The notes under the pieces are model-generated. The model ran no database searches and was not told the origin of the DNA. It worked only from the letters and a program-made list of their open reading frames with translations. A DNA stretch of 64,000 nucleotides from positions 237,089,918 to 237,153,917 of the forward strand of contig CM076189.1 of assembly GCA_038277395.1 (NCBI GenBank). The letters run 5' to 3'. A program made the translations under genes and the position numbers. Below are positions 1 through 11,100 of this stretch, piece after piece (the first letter of the stretch is position 1; each line of letters begins with the position of its first letter). Source of the DNA: Dryocosmus kuriphilus. Its lineage: Eukaryota; Arthropoda; Insecta; Hymenoptera; Cynipidae.

Positions 1-122
1 ACATTTTAAAATTAGGTTTCATATGCAAGTACTTATTATGCTTAAAAATCACATCGAATTTAACTTATTAAAATAACTATATAGTATAGTGTCATAGAAA
101 AAACCTACTGCATACTTAGTGC
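1..122. other. Flank of the left palindrome, no gene seen
   Basis: AT-rich sequence just outside the fold-back element. It has no counterpart on the far side of the palindrome after 3296, which helps to set the element boundary. By position it should lie in an intron of the minus-strand rhophilin-like gene. Confidence 0.5.
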
Positions 123-1371
123 TACGTTGGGTCTTATTTGATCAGTTTTTATGAATTAACGAGATAAAATATGTATACTACATATGTTAATTCTACTACT
201 GGAAATAATAATGCCAGACTCCTTTATTTCATTAATGATTTAAGTTATTTCAATGCATTATTTCTGTTTCCATCTACTTGACATTGTTAAAGTAACCGCA
301 ATCGATCTACCAAATAAATCAGCTACATAAACTTTATAATCCCCTGTAAGAAACATTGAAATAATCTTTAACGCAACAGAGTAATATGCTAAAAATCCAA
401 TTTACTTAGTTAAAACACTTCAATAATAACATGCTTAGTGAAGTATTGCTGATATTAAGATCTGCTGTCAATGAAAATAAATCTAATTCAAGAATAACAA
501 GGCAAAACAGATTAATAACGAATAGAGTGCGCCACCATCAACCACGCTACTTTTCTTGTACAGTTATAACCGATGTGAAACTTGTCTTCTAAATGGCTGA
601 TTTCTTACAAATGGGTATAAGGAATTTTTTCAATTATCCTCAATTAATTATTAAAATGTATGAGGAAGAGAAGGAGGAGGAGGAGGATGAGGATGAGGAG
701 GTTTCTGGAAGGGTGGGAAGGATCATTATATAGTTGAAACAAGTAGGTATTGAAAAATGTTGCATTCAATTATTACACACCATAAATCATATGTTAGAAG
801 CATCAAAAGATGTGATGAACCTCTCCTGCATTTAAAAAATAATATTAATTCAGGTGAGCGGTGTGAAGAAGAAATACACATAATTATATGCTGAAAATTA
901 GATTTATTTAACTTATTGCATTACATTAAATTCTTAAGTTATAACTACAGGAAATGTTGAATCCACTAATTTAAATGCTAATTCAACTATTAGAAATATT
1001 GAACCAGCAGCTGCTAAAGTTTTTACATCAATTAATAAAAATATTATTAGTCAATAATAGCAGCCTCTCTTAATTCATTAATCATTGCAATTAATTCAAG
1101 CGACTTATTTCTGCTTCCAGTTGATTGGAATTGTAAAAGTAAGCGCATTCAATCTACCAATTCATTCAGATCTTCCCGGTACCCTGAAAATGTTGTCTCT
1201 ATTTCACATTCAGAGGAAAAGTCACTTTCAACGTCATCTTCAACACAATCGTCGCCACCTTCATCATTATCATCCTCATCCTTATTTTCATTATTACCAT
1301 CATCATCAGCATCGTTATTGATTGCCATGGATGGTGAAGTATCATATTGATCAAATTCTTCTTTTTCATCT

Positions 1372-1728
1372 TCATGTTCTGATTCTATTTCGCTTCTTCA
1401 CTTGTGACTCCAATTCAGGTTTAACCTTCTGAGTAATGCCCACAAGTTTCTTTAATGGAGAAGAATATAGTTCAATTTCTTCTTGAATAGATGGATCCTC
1501 ATTAGGTTTAAAATTTTTCTGCTTTCCATGAATTGCATCACCAGTCTTTCTATTATGTTTGCTGCTGTTTTGAATTGTTCTTATACCTTCAGACACCTTT
1601 GTAATTTGGCGAAAGCCTCTCTCATCATCATACACGCGAGTCTTTGGTGTGCAAGAGTATTTTGCATGTCTTTTTAAATTATCGAGTCTTGAATAAACTC
1701 TTGAGCAATTTGGACATGTGGAAGCCAT
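1372..1728 (-). CDS. C2HC zinc-finger protein, left-arm copy (118 codons)
   Basis: A small basic protein of unknown function. Residues 5-26 form a C2HC or C2H2-like finger: CPNC, then twelve residues, then HAKYSC. Lysine- and serine-rich sequence follows, with no other domain I recognise. The start at 1728 mirrors the start of the right-arm ORF about the loop. The frame ends in KKRNRIRT and a stop. Just beyond, another frame encodes a long Asp/Glu-rich tail (finishing near 1157, with runs such as DEDDDNDEGGDD). The original protein may therefore have been longer, joined by a frameshift now lost or by splicing; CAAGTGAAG near the stop resembles a splice donor. It is probably a transposon-borne gene rather than a host gene. 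Confidence 0.5.
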   Translation of the reverse strand: MASTCPNCSRVYSRLDNLKRHAKYSCTPKTRVYDDERGFRQITKVSEGIRTIQNSSKHNRKTGDAIHGKQKNFKPNEDPSIQEEIELYSSPLKKLVGITQKVKPELESQVKKRNRIRT

Positions 1729-1782
1729 TTTGCCACTGCCACAACACGAATGACAGTTCGGTCACTAGTGCTGAGTTTATAT

Positions 1783-1841
1783 ATCCTCACCCTTCTCTTC
1801 CTCCTCCGCCTCCTTCCCTCCTACTCCTCCTCCTCCTCAGA
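1783..1841. repeat. Polypyrimidine loop at the centre of the palindrome
   Basis: About 60 bp made almost only of C and T on the plus strand (CTCCTCCGCC-type runs). It separates the two arms and is the only single-copy part of the centre. Such mirror-like tracts can form triplex DNA; that is inference. Confidence 0.8.
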
Positions 1842-1895
1842 ATATAAACTCAGCACTAGTGACCGAACTGTCATTCGTGTTGTGGCAGTGAAAAA
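1842..1895 (+). promoter_or_regulatory. Putative TATA promoter of the right-arm ORF, mirrored at 1729-1782 on the minus strand
   Basis: ATATAAAC at 1842-1849 lies about 47 bp before the ATG at 1896. A TCATTCG sequence resembling an insect initiator lies about 28 bp after the TATA box. The left arm has the same layout on the minus strand (TATA at 1782-1775, ATG at 1728), so the centre looks like a divergent double promoter. Function is inferred from spacing only. Confidence 0.4.
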
Positions 1896-2282
1896 ATGGC
1901 TTCCACATATCCAAATTGCTCAAGAGTTTATTCAAGACTCGATAATTTAAAAAGACATGCAAAATACTCTTGCACACCAAAGACTCGCGTGTATGATGAT
2001 GAGAGAGGCTTTCGCCAAATTACAAAGGTGTCTGAAGGTATAAGAACAATTCAAAACAGCAGCAAACATAATAGAAAGACTGGTGATGCAATTCATGGAA
2101 AGCGGAAAAATTTTAAACCTAATGAGGATCCATCTATTCAAGAAGAAATCGAACTATATTCTTCTCCATTAAAGAAACTTGTGGGCATTACTCAGAAGGT
2201 TAAACCTGAATTGGAGTCACAAGTGAAGAAGCGAAATCCCAATCCCAATCAACTGGAAGCAGAAATAAGTCGCTTGAATTAA
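1896..2282 (+). CDS. C2HC zinc-finger protein, right-arm copy (128 codons)
   Basis: Nearly the same protein as the left-arm ORF over the first 113 residues, with a few substitutions. The second-to-last Cys pair is altered: the start reads MASTYPNC where the left copy has MASTCPNC, so the first metal ligand of the finger is lost. After KKRN the frame crosses a deletion of about 245 bp relative to the left arm and ends in a different tail, QLEAEISRLN. The start is set by symmetry with 1728. It reads away from the central loop. Likely a decayed transposon-borne gene; function unknown. Confidence 0.45.
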   Translation: MASTYPNCSRVYSRLDNLKRHAKYSCTPKTRVYDDERGFRQITKVSEGIRTIQNSSKHNRKTGDAIHGKRKNFKPNEDPSIQEEIELYSSPLKKLVGITQKVKPELESQVKKRNPNPNQLEAEISRLN

Positions 2283-3296
2283 TTGCAATGATTAATGAAT
2301 TAAGAGAGGCTGGTATTATTGACTGATAATATTTTTATTAATTGATGTAAAAACTTTAGCAACTGCTGGTTCAATATTTCTAATAGTTGAATTAGCATTT
2401 GAATTAGTGGATTCAACATTTCCTGTAGTTACAACTTAAGAATTTAATGTAATGCAATAAGTTAAATAAATCTAATTTTCAACATATAATTATGTGTATT
2501 TCTTCTTCACACCGCTCACCTGAATTAATATTAGTTTTTAAATGCAGGAGAGGTTCATCAGATCTTTTGATACTTCTAACATATGATTTATGGTGTGTAA
2601 TAATTGAATGCAACATTTTTCAATACCTACTTGTTTCAACTATATAATGATCCTCCCCACCCTTCCAGAAACCTCCTCATCCTCCTCCTCCTTCTCCTTC
2701 TCTTCCTCATACATTTTAATAATTAATTGAGGATAATTTTAGTGTTAATATCATTGAAAAAATTCCTTATACCCATTTGTAAGAAATCAGCCATTTAGAA
2801 GACAAGTTTCACATCGGTTATAACTGTACAAGAAAAGTAGCGTGGTTGATGGTGGCGCACTCTATTCGTTATTAATCTGTTTTGCCTTGTTATTCTTGAA
2901 TTAGATTTATTTTAACCGGAGACCAAGAAAAATATTTTTTTCATTGACAACAGATCTTAATATCAACAATACTTCACTAAGCATGTTATTATTGAAGTGT
3001 TTCAACTAAGTAAATTGGATTTTTAGCATATTACTCTGTTGCGTTAAAGATTATTTCAATGTTTCTTACAGGGGATTATAAAGTTTATGTAGCTGATTTA
3101 TTTGGTAGATCGATTGCGGTTACTTTAACAATGTCAAGTAGATGGAAACAGAAATAATGCATGCATTGAAATAACTTAAATCATTAATGAAATAAAGGAG
3201 TCTGGCATTATTATTTCCAGTAGTAGAATTAACATATGTAGTATACATATTTTATCTCGTTAATTCATAAAAACTGATCAAATAAGACCCAACGTA

Positions 3297-4095
3297 AGTG
3301 GGGGTCTCTGAAAGTTGCTGAAACACAAGTGGCGAGAGGCCCCCTCACTCCTAGCGAAATAAATTTATGTATCCTTCGATCCGGCAGCTCAATTTTAAAA
3401 ATTCTGTACGCAAAAATGCAGTTGGATGTACAAAAACCGAGCAAGTTACTAAAAAAATATATTTTGAAGCTGAAACAAAACTTCCTTGGAAAATCACAGT
3501 CTTTCGATATACTTTCATGCTACAAATGAAATGTGACTAATCTTAGCCAAGTGTAAGGCAATGAAGCCGTGCATGTGCAGACTGTGAATCCGAGACAATA
3601 TCAATACCCCGTATAATACATTTCATAGCATAATAATTTACAATATACTCTATAGTGTTATATATCCGGTCTTGAATATCTATCTATGGGCGCCTAAGCG
3701 AGGTATCTTGCGAATATATCTCAACTAACATATTGCATGGAGACGTTTACTAGGGTAAAAGCAAGGTTCCAATAAATATGTAGTGTAGTTTGTAGAATAG
3801 CCAGAATAGTGCATTATGCTGTGCGTACTTTTCGTTGTATAATATTACATGCCTATCCATTTTGTATTGTTCAGCCACTTAATCGTCGAAGACAGACTTT
3901 ACCCAGGAAAATTAATGTCTTGAGAAATATTAGTTATTAGTGTCATTTAGATTTAAAGCCTAGAATATTTACTTAAAGTTATTCTTGGAGAGATTGCGGG
4001 TTTATTGACTTGAAACTTTAGTGAGCATTCATGCAGAAAGAAGTATCTTGTGTTACGAGTACGAATCTGAGTTGGGTGTTACGTTTCTGGCATAA
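3297..4095. other. Non-coding stretch, probable intron
   Basis: No exon or complete element is seen. A segment near 3330-3410 (GAGAGGCCCCCTCACTCC and beyond) faintly resembles the inside of the element at 57004-57420, so it may be a decayed relative. Confidence 0.4.
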
Positions 4096-4531
4096 GGGAC
4101 CGTTCATAAACCTCGAGACCGGGGGGGGGGGGGGGCAAAAAGCCTCATGGGGGGGGGTCCGTTCCCCGAGGTTTTCCAGTAAGGTGTTTAAAAAAGTAAA
4201 ATGCATGGCTTTTTCTTTATTTTCGAAATAGCGCGAGGAATCTCAAATTCGAGAGCTGCTGGGAATGCTGTATTCCCGGTCATAAACAATTTACATGCTG
4301 GTTAACCTTACCATTTATGAACTTCGATTCTTTATGAAATAAAAAAAAGTAAAAAATACAAATCATTTGCTTTATTTTGATTTTTTTAAATGGAAAAAAA
4401 AAACCTCGGGGTACACTGTAGGGGGGGGGGGGGGGGGGGGGGGCAGAAGGAAACCCCTCGTTGAGCCTCATGCGGGGAGGGGAGGATCTAAAAGTGGTAA
4501 AAATTGGGCCTCGAGGTTTATGAACGGCTCC
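4096..4531. mobile_element. Short inverted-repeat element with internal poly-G tracts
   Basis: The ends are inverted repeats: GGGACCGTTCATAAACCTCG on the left and the reverse complement of GGAGCCGTTCATAAACCTCG on the right. Flanks ATAA and CTAA are compatible with a decayed TTAA duplication. Internal homopolymers are G15 at 4121-4135, G9 at 4149-4157 and G23 at 4421-4443. The end sequence resembles that of the TTAA-flanked element at 55571-55922, so I group the two. It encodes no transposase. Confidence 0.75.
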
Positions 4532-4579
4532 TAACTTATGTTTACGTTATAGTGGAAATAGTTCGTAATAGATTAAATA

Positions 4580-5040
4580 CTACACGGAGAGAAACGTATA
4601 GTGGAGCCCACCCTTGCGCAAGAGTCCGGGATACTAAACAGAATAGTAAAATATGGACGGACGATGCTAATAGTAAGCTCTACTAAACGCGCATTTAGTA
4701 GCTCTCACTACTCACCGGCTAGTAGAGGTGACTACGCTTACGGTCGTACGCACGATTCCTTATAGTAGGCTTGACTAAACGGGAAACGCACGGAGGATCG
4801 GTTTAGTAGAGCGAACTAACAGAATCGTAGAACTGGAGGGAGAAGAAGTTCAACTATAAGAGTAGTTGGTTGGCTTTACTAAACGGATAGTCACCGACCG
4901 CACTAAACGGTATAGTAGAGCCAACTAATGCCGACTAAACAGCGTTTAGTACAGGTGACTCAACCTGTAGTTACTGTTACGATAACTTCGCTTACTAAAC
5001 GGGAATAGTCGCATCTACTATAACATTTCTCTCCGTGTAG
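4580..5040. mobile_element. Inverted-repeat element with CTACACGGAGAGAAA ends and TTTAGTA sub-repeats
   Basis: The terminal 15 bp (CTACACGGAGAGAAA) are exact inverted repeats. The interior is filled with short copies, in both orientations, of ACTAAACGG and TAGTAGAG-like words, more GC-rich than the flanks. No ORF of note. A second element with ACACGGAAAAAA ends lies at 20334-20680 and may belong to the same broad group. Confidence 0.75.
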
Positions 5041-5294
5041 AATCTTTAGTGTGAATTATTTTATTTAAATAGGTTTGGAAACATTAAATGTCTGCATTTT
5101 AAGGCTTATATATGAAAAAATCTATACAATTTTATGAATAAACTTCTTTTGAAAAACTATTAGAAACAGGTATCTCATTATGATTTAGTTTTAAAATTAA
5201 TTAATATTAGTGTTTTGCTTGTTCGATTAATTTCTTCTATATTTATTATAATGATTTATGAATTATTAAAATGAAAAATGTGTTTAAAACTCAC

Positions 5295-5426
5295 GTGTCG
5301 CCATTTTGGTACAACTCGACTGAACTATTCAGTTCGGCGAGTTGTTCTTTGAGCAGTTGCAGATTCGAGTTGACAAAACTCAACTCCAACGCAACTGTCT
5401 CCTTTAATTTTCTGTTTGTTGTCGCC
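5295..5426 (-). CDS. Rhophilin-like protein, exon 3 (second half of the HR1 domain)
   Basis: A 132-nt exon on the minus strand. It has a TTTTTAG acceptor just above 5426 and a GTGAGT donor just below 5295. Joined to exon 2 in frame (exon 2 ends with two bases of a Lys codon) it reads through TVALELSFVNSNLQLLKEQL and on to SSVELYQNGD. This matches the coiled-coil HR1 region of rhophilin, a scaffold that binds GTP-bound Rho and links it to the actin cytoskeleton. In known rhophilins a BRO1 domain and a PDZ domain follow. Those exons are not found between here and base 1, so they should lie outside the window. The exon ends in phase 2. Confidence 0.88.
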
Positions 5427-6477
5427 CTAAAAAGAAACAAAACAAATCGGATGAAAAAATTGGTAATTTTTTTTATAAATTAAATTAAATTTAACATCTA
5501 AAAAATTCGTATGTTAAAAAACCAACAATTTCTTTTTTTTCTAGGCCTTGCGTCAAATCAACAGATTTGCTAATTTATAGTGAATAGTTAAAAAAATAAC
5601 TTCGGATTTCGATTACCTCAATTTCACAATTAAAAATTTTTAATAGATAATTCTTTCTAGATTAAGGCGTACGAAACAGAACAGCTTTAAATTGAAGCGT
5701 TTTAAATTTAAACAATTTAAAAATAATATAGGATTGACAATTATAAAATTTAAGTAAGAAGCCTTTAAAAATCAACATCTTTGTATGTGGTCGAAACAAT
5801 TAATTGTGAAGTTGAAACATTCAAAACTAAACAATTTTAAATTATCAGCCGTTAAAAAATAACAATTTCGAAATCGTTCAGTGTCAAAAATGTAACTATC
5901 GAAATAGCCAGAAGTTAGCAACCTACAATTATTTTGAATTGGAAAGACGGGCAAAGTTCCGAAAAGCGGACACCTCCGACGTCATTGAGGCTACGTATAC
6001 TTACGTATTTTGGTGAGCTCATCCCGACAATCATACTGAAGATTGACGCAAATAAAGCTTACATGGTGAGAACCATTTAATACCCATAAAAATCATGGTT
6101 TTCGCGTTTAAACTAGTAAATACGCAAAATTTCGAAAAATGTTTCAAACTAAAGTTGTAGACCTCATTGAAATACATATTTTCTCTCTTATTTATCATTT
6201 CTTTACGACCAACAGTTTCCGAGAAAAACTCTGATAAACATATTCGGAAAGAATAGAGGTGTGACCTAAAATATTTCGATGAGAAAAAACAAGGGGTGTA
6301 TTCCCGCGTGACCGAACGCATCCTCGTCACCTGGGGGGGGGGGGGGGGGGGGCGCATTACCGTAACATATCAGTGCATGTGTAGTCTCCAACACCCCACT
6401 TTCCCTTGAAAAGGGGGAAGAGTATGATTGAACGTATTTCCGTAATCAGTCAGTGAATGCGTATCCACCAACTTAAC

Positions 6478-6512
<35 letters not shown>

Positions 6513-7632
6513 AAGCATTTTCGTAACTTTCTTTTTCTTGTTTTTCTAACGTAATCCTTTTTTTTCCGGAAAAATAATGATTTTAGAGAGAAAGTATATC
6601 TATAAAAAAATGTATTTTTATACTAGCATGATTTTCGTGATCAGTGCATCAAAATACATAAGTATATTATGTAGCCTCAACGAAATCCGAAGTATCTGCT
6701 TTTCGGAACTCCACCCGGAAAACCTTTTAAACGAGTATTTAAAACTGGAAAACTTAAAATTTGAATATTTCAAATGTAAACGTTTAAAATTGGATAATTT
6801 AAAATTTAAAACACACAATGATTAAAAAAATTTAACTTGAATATTAAATGTTTCAAATAAATAAAATTTCATAAATTGAAAATAGGTGTTAAAAGTCATT
6901 TTCTTTAACATACATTTTTTTAAACGAAAAAAAAAAACGATTAAACAATCCAATGGTTAATCGAACAATTTTAGCTAAAATAGCTAAAACAAATAATCGG
7001 TTAAAGAATTTGTCACCTAAAGTGTATGGAACTGATTGCGTTCAAGATTGTAAAATATTAATTAATCATTTCTGCACTGCAGGTTCATTAATTCTTTAAC
7101 AGGTTATTTTTTTCAAACATTTATTTGTTTTAGCTGCTTTAGCTGAATTTATTCCATTAACCATTGGCTCGTTTAAACGTTTTTGGATGTTTGGCATTTA
7201 TTAAATGATTAATTGGTTGGATGGCACAGCACTATTAAATATTTTGAAAATTTAAAATTTAATCCTCTACGGGTATGTAGAGAAGAATATGTTAAAATTT
7301 GAAGCATTATTATTCATTTTTTTTTTTTTTTTTTTGTATTTCAAGGGTAAGAATTTCAAAAATATATTACATATTAAGAACATGAAAAAATGTTTAAAAT
7401 GCAAGTCTCAACCATTTCAAAAAAATTTAGAACTGCAAGCTTTGAAAATTAAACAAATTTAAGTTCATAAAAAGTTAAAGGGTCCACGAAATTTCCACTC
7501 TCGCTTTAATAATTTTAATATTCTTGGAATTTTTCCACTTGACAACAAAAATGATTGCCATTGCAACTTTCGAAAAATAAACATTGAGAGCAAATGAAGC
7601 GAATTGACATAATAAGACAATAATTTACTAAC
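5427..7632 (-). other. Intron 2 of the rhophilin-like gene (about 2.2 kb)
   Basis: AT-rich, with consensus GT and AG ends on the minus strand. It contains the inverted-repeat element at 5956-6709 and a T19 run at 7317-7335. No other coding signal is seen. Confidence 0.8.
5956..6709. mobile_element. Inverted-repeat element with poly-G tracts, same family as 16771-18551
   Basis: The ends are inverted: GTTCCGAAAAGCGGACACC on the left and the reverse complement of GTTCCGAAAAGCAGATACT on the right. The similarity runs about 100 bp inward (for example TAGCCTCAA and CAAAATACATAAGTATA). Left-arm features such as a Phe/Lys-poor AT stretch followed by TTCCGAGAAAAACTC recur in the same order in the element at 16771. 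Internal runs are G20 (6333-6352) and G32 (6480-6511). No transposase. Confidence 0.7.
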
Positions 7633-7748
7633 TTGAAAAGATTTTCGGCACCGGCTCGAAGTCGGAGTTCCTTGTTGATTTCCTGGTTTAGTTTACTCCT
7701 TTTGTTCTGTAACTTTCCTCTGCATGTGGCGACTCTCGGGTCCGAGCC
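7633..7748 (-). CDS. Rhophilin-like protein, exon 2 (first half of the HR1 domain)
   Basis: A 116-nt exon on the minus strand with a TTTCAG acceptor and a GTTAGT donor. It encodes GSDPRVATCRGKLQNKR, then KLNQEINKELRLRAGAENLF, ending in the first two bases of a Lys codon. The Gln/Arg-rich helix followed by LRxRxGAENL is the hallmark of the rhophilin HR1 domain, which contacts active Rho. It begins in phase 0, matching the phase-0 end of the proposed exon 1, and its end joins exon 3 exactly in frame. No frameshift or stop is seen, so the gene appears functional. The assignment rests on recognised family sequence, not on a search. Confidence 0.9.
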
Positions 7749-8153
7749 CTGAAATCATAAAAATAACCAAATTATAAATATTGAACTACTTAATAACATA
7801 AAATTGTATAGAGTTTTTCAATATCGACACGAAAATATGATATCGACTGATATAAATCGTAGGATAAGCTTTTACTATAGAAAATTTTACAAAGCTGCGT
7901 GATACAGACGAGGACACAATTAAGTCGTATTGATTTTGAGTGTATGATGCAACCTTTTGTCAAATAATTTACTTTCACGTTGATGTCCCGGAAAGCACGT
8001 ATCGTAAATTATAGATCGCATAAAAAGAAAACAGAAATTGAATATTTCAAAAGAAGGCTTAAGATTATCAAAATTAGGGATGTACTTTAAAATTCACAAA
8101 AACAGTTCCTCTTCGAATACTTGTATAAATAAAAAATTTACATTTTAGGGGAA

Positions 8154-8790
8154 GGGGAAGGGTGCCCACATGGAGTCAGAAAAACTTAAACTTGTATAGA
8201 TGATCTGTTTAAAATTACTTGGAAAAATTTAACACGTAGAGTTGAAGTCTATTCTTCGTGTATATAAAAATAAAAAGATAAAACCTTTATGATTAGGCAT
8301 TTCAGAAAGAATCAACAATTTATCAAATGCCTCATTTGAACATCATTGTACCTTCCAGAGTACACAGATAATCACTCGCTGCATTCAATAAATAAAGTTT
8401 TTGATTCGCTTTCAATCGTTCCGTTGATATATTCAATTATTATTTAGATTATCTTTTGAAAAAACTGTTGTTGATCTTAAATGATTTTATATTAACTGCA
8501 AAATATATAATATTACAATGATCTATTTTTAGTGTCAAATTCCTGGTTAATTCCCTGTTTTTCTCAAACGTTAATTAAAAGTGAGAAAAAACATCATTGC
8601 AATGTGTCAAAAACACATTTAATCTTTTAAAAAAATTAAATACAGAAAGTTCTCGAATAAAACTTTTCTAAAAATGCCTATGCAATAGAGTCATAGATAT
8701 TCAGCTATTAGGACACATTTTATTTATTAATTTTGTATATATTCCGTTTGACTCTCTGTGCACATCGAACAACTGTGGGCACCTTTCCCC
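8154..8790. mobile_element. Inverted-repeat element with GGGGAAGGTGCCCACA-like ends
   Basis: GGGGAAGGGTGCCCACA at the left is mirrored by TGTGGGCACCTTTCCCC at the right. Weaker similarity (GAGTCA and an AT stretch) continues about 45 bp inward. There is no ORF and no clear target duplication. Non-autonomous; superfamily not assigned. Confidence 0.55.
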
Positions 8791-9172
8791 AACCTATAAA
8801 TACAGACTTTAATTATTAGCTCTTCCAAAATTATTAGCTCTTTTTAAATTGACATTTAGTATACCAAATTAATTCATCTTGAATGTCAAGATTTTTCTGA
8901 TCTTAGTTCAATGGTTCGTAGAATTTAATAAAAAGGAGATTAAAAGTCACTCTAACGTGGACGATAAACTGTCGCAGTTACCGAAACAGGTCCGATGTAC
9001 CTAATTAATAGGTTGGTTGTCCTAATACGGATAAGTCAGTTTGTTGAGTTCAGGATAACGGACACTTGACGGTTGGTTAAGTTAGTGATTTGCTCGGCTC
9101 GATTAAGTTCTTTTTTTACACAAGCTTGACAGAACTGTACGAGAATTGTATTTCCGGCCTACATATATGTAT

Positions 9173-9245
9173 GTAGAGAAAAATGGATGATCAGTCTGAC
9201 CTCTAAATTTTTCCTCTCTAACTGTGACCCTCCATTTTTCTCGTC
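9173..9245. repeat. Short hairpin
   Basis: GAGAAAAATGGA near 9176 is mirrored by TCCATTTTTCTC ending near 9242, with a short mixed loop. It could be a remnant hairpin element or a transcribed hairpin. No further support. Confidence 0.4.
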
Positions 9246-10372
9246 ATATATTTAAATGTGACGCTCAGCAAGAAAATTGACCACTTTATCGGTACAGAGT
9301 TACGTCTTTGATATTTATTTATTTAATATCATTTATAAAATTAGTAGCCTAAAAATAAATTTTGAGATTTTCAAGTTCAAAGTAGATCAATTTTGAAAGC
9401 TTCCAATTTCATATGCTTTTAATTCCAGAAGTTTCTTAAAGAAAAATTTTTAAAAAAATATTTCAGTGCTTTAGAACTGAAATATCTTAAAATTCAATAC
9501 TGTGAAGACTTCAAAAATAGTTTAATGAATAAAATTAACCCTCTTTTTTCAAAATCCGAACATTTTTAAATAGTAAAAACGGAAAAAACTGCTTAAAACT
9601 TTGACCTACTGTAATTGTTATTAAAAAATACATTTTGTATGTTGTCATTTTTTTTGGTAAAGTAAATATTTCTCTTTAAGAATATGTATTGGATAATAAT
9701 AACGACTTCGACTGCAAACTCCAGTTTCTTAAAATTTAAGTTAATTCATTTAATCTTAGAATATGATACATGAAATTCACAGTTGTATACATTTAGACTA
9801 TAAGATAAAAAATGAGAAATAGGAATCATCAATTTTGAAAAGACTGCATTTTAAGAGACAGAAAAATAGGGCAAGGTACACCGTTGTAAGAGTCCAAAGT
9901 TACTAGGTTTGTAAATGATAAAAAAAGTATTTTCTGAACTATGATTATGTTTTATTTATTAGCAAAGTTTCTACCGCACTCAAAGTTTATTATTTCAAAG
10001 ATACATCTTTTATTGCAGATTGTATGGATTTATTCAGTTTTTATTTATCTACAGTTTAATGCTTTACAGAAATTGGGAAAATAGAAGTAAATTAAATCGA
10101 AGTGTCTAGGTTCACCGAATATATTTGGGCTACCCTCACCGAATTTTGGTGGACCTTAGCCGACCTTTCTAGTTTCCCTGGACTCACCGAAACTATTAAT
10201 TGTCCTGCGCTTACCCAATTTCGGTGAACATAGATATGGATAAATTAGATTGCTGCCCGGCGTAGTATATTTTTGGGGTGTATAAACTAGAAAAAATTAA
10301 CTTTCGAGAATTTTAAAAAGATGCTCAAATTTTTGTTTGCTTAAACTGAATGATAAGTCCCACATTTCATGC

Positions 10373-10452
10373 CTCTGAAGCGGACGCAAAGTTGCACTTT
10401 TCCGTCCGGTGAGTAGCGGGCGGAAAAGTGCCACTTTCCACTTGCTTCACAG
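10373..10452. repeat. GC-rich hairpin of about 80 bp
   Basis: CTGAAGC...GCACTTTTCCGTCCG is mirrored by CGGGCGGAAAAGTGC...GCTTCAC, with a loop of a few bases. It stands out from the AT-rich intron. A partly similar word (GCCTGCGAAGCAGACGC) occurs near 38130. It may be a miniature element; no duplication is visible at its ends. Confidence 0.5.
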
Positions 10453-11100
10453 ATATGTCGGGCGGCACTTTTCGTGTAGGTTCAAGATTTGTTATTTTTT
10501 TATTGTTTTGAAAATTTTATGGTTTATAATTTTTAAGAAGATAGCTGTAATAAACTATTAAAGTAACTGATCTATTATTTATTGTTGTCCAATTACTTCT
10601 CTTGATAATTTTCTCCTATTGTACCTATTAGTTTTAAGTAACGCATATTCTGATTTTCTGGACAAGAAAGCGAAAAAAAAAAAAAAAACGTAAAATTGCA
10701 GTTGCAATTGTTATGTACGCTTGTTACAAATTAACATCAATCGATTGAAAGTGAATTACAGCTTTTTGCTGGAACTTCAACGGGCATTATATCGGCATTT
10801 TTCCCGCATGATTGACTTTTGAGCCGGAACCTCGTACATATTACGGCTAACACTGTTCGAATTTTTTCGATTCGACCAATTTATTTCAGTAGTGAAAGTT
10901 TAGTACCGGACCGCTGTCGTAACTATACGACCATAGTTGCTGAGTTCGTTGAACGAATGATTCTCAATTATATTGCGTTAATATTTGTCACAGTATTATT
11001 TTCTCCGGCGGATCTAACGAATTAAAATATCGGATTTCTGTCAACAGATGTCTTTATAATGATAGTGAAATTGGAAACACGCCCTGGGAATTTACAGCTA

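Larger units (their letters stand above)
123..3296. mobile_element. Large fold-back element (giant palindrome) carrying two copies of a zinc-finger ORF
   Basis: The left arm (123-1782) and right arm (1842-3296) are near-identical inverted copies separated by a loop of about 60 bp. The outer ends read TACGTTGGGTC on the left and its reverse complement on the right. AGTG lies directly outside the right end and one base outside the left end, a weak candidate target duplication. The left arm is about 205 bp longer, mainly because the right arm lost about 245 bp after its ORF. Each arm has one ORF starting close to the loop and reading outward. The element sits in what should be an intron of the rhophilin-like gene. 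The superfamily is not recognised. Confidence 0.85.

Noticed and set aside
3296..3300. A 4-bp target duplication (AGTG) for the left fold-back element
   Set aside because: The left copy is offset by one base from the arm end, and four bases can match by chance; not used to assign a superfamily.
1..5294. Search for BRO1 and PDZ exons of the rhophilin-like gene on the minus strand
   Set aside because: No stretch resembling these domains with splice sites was found; they are presumed to lie outside the window.
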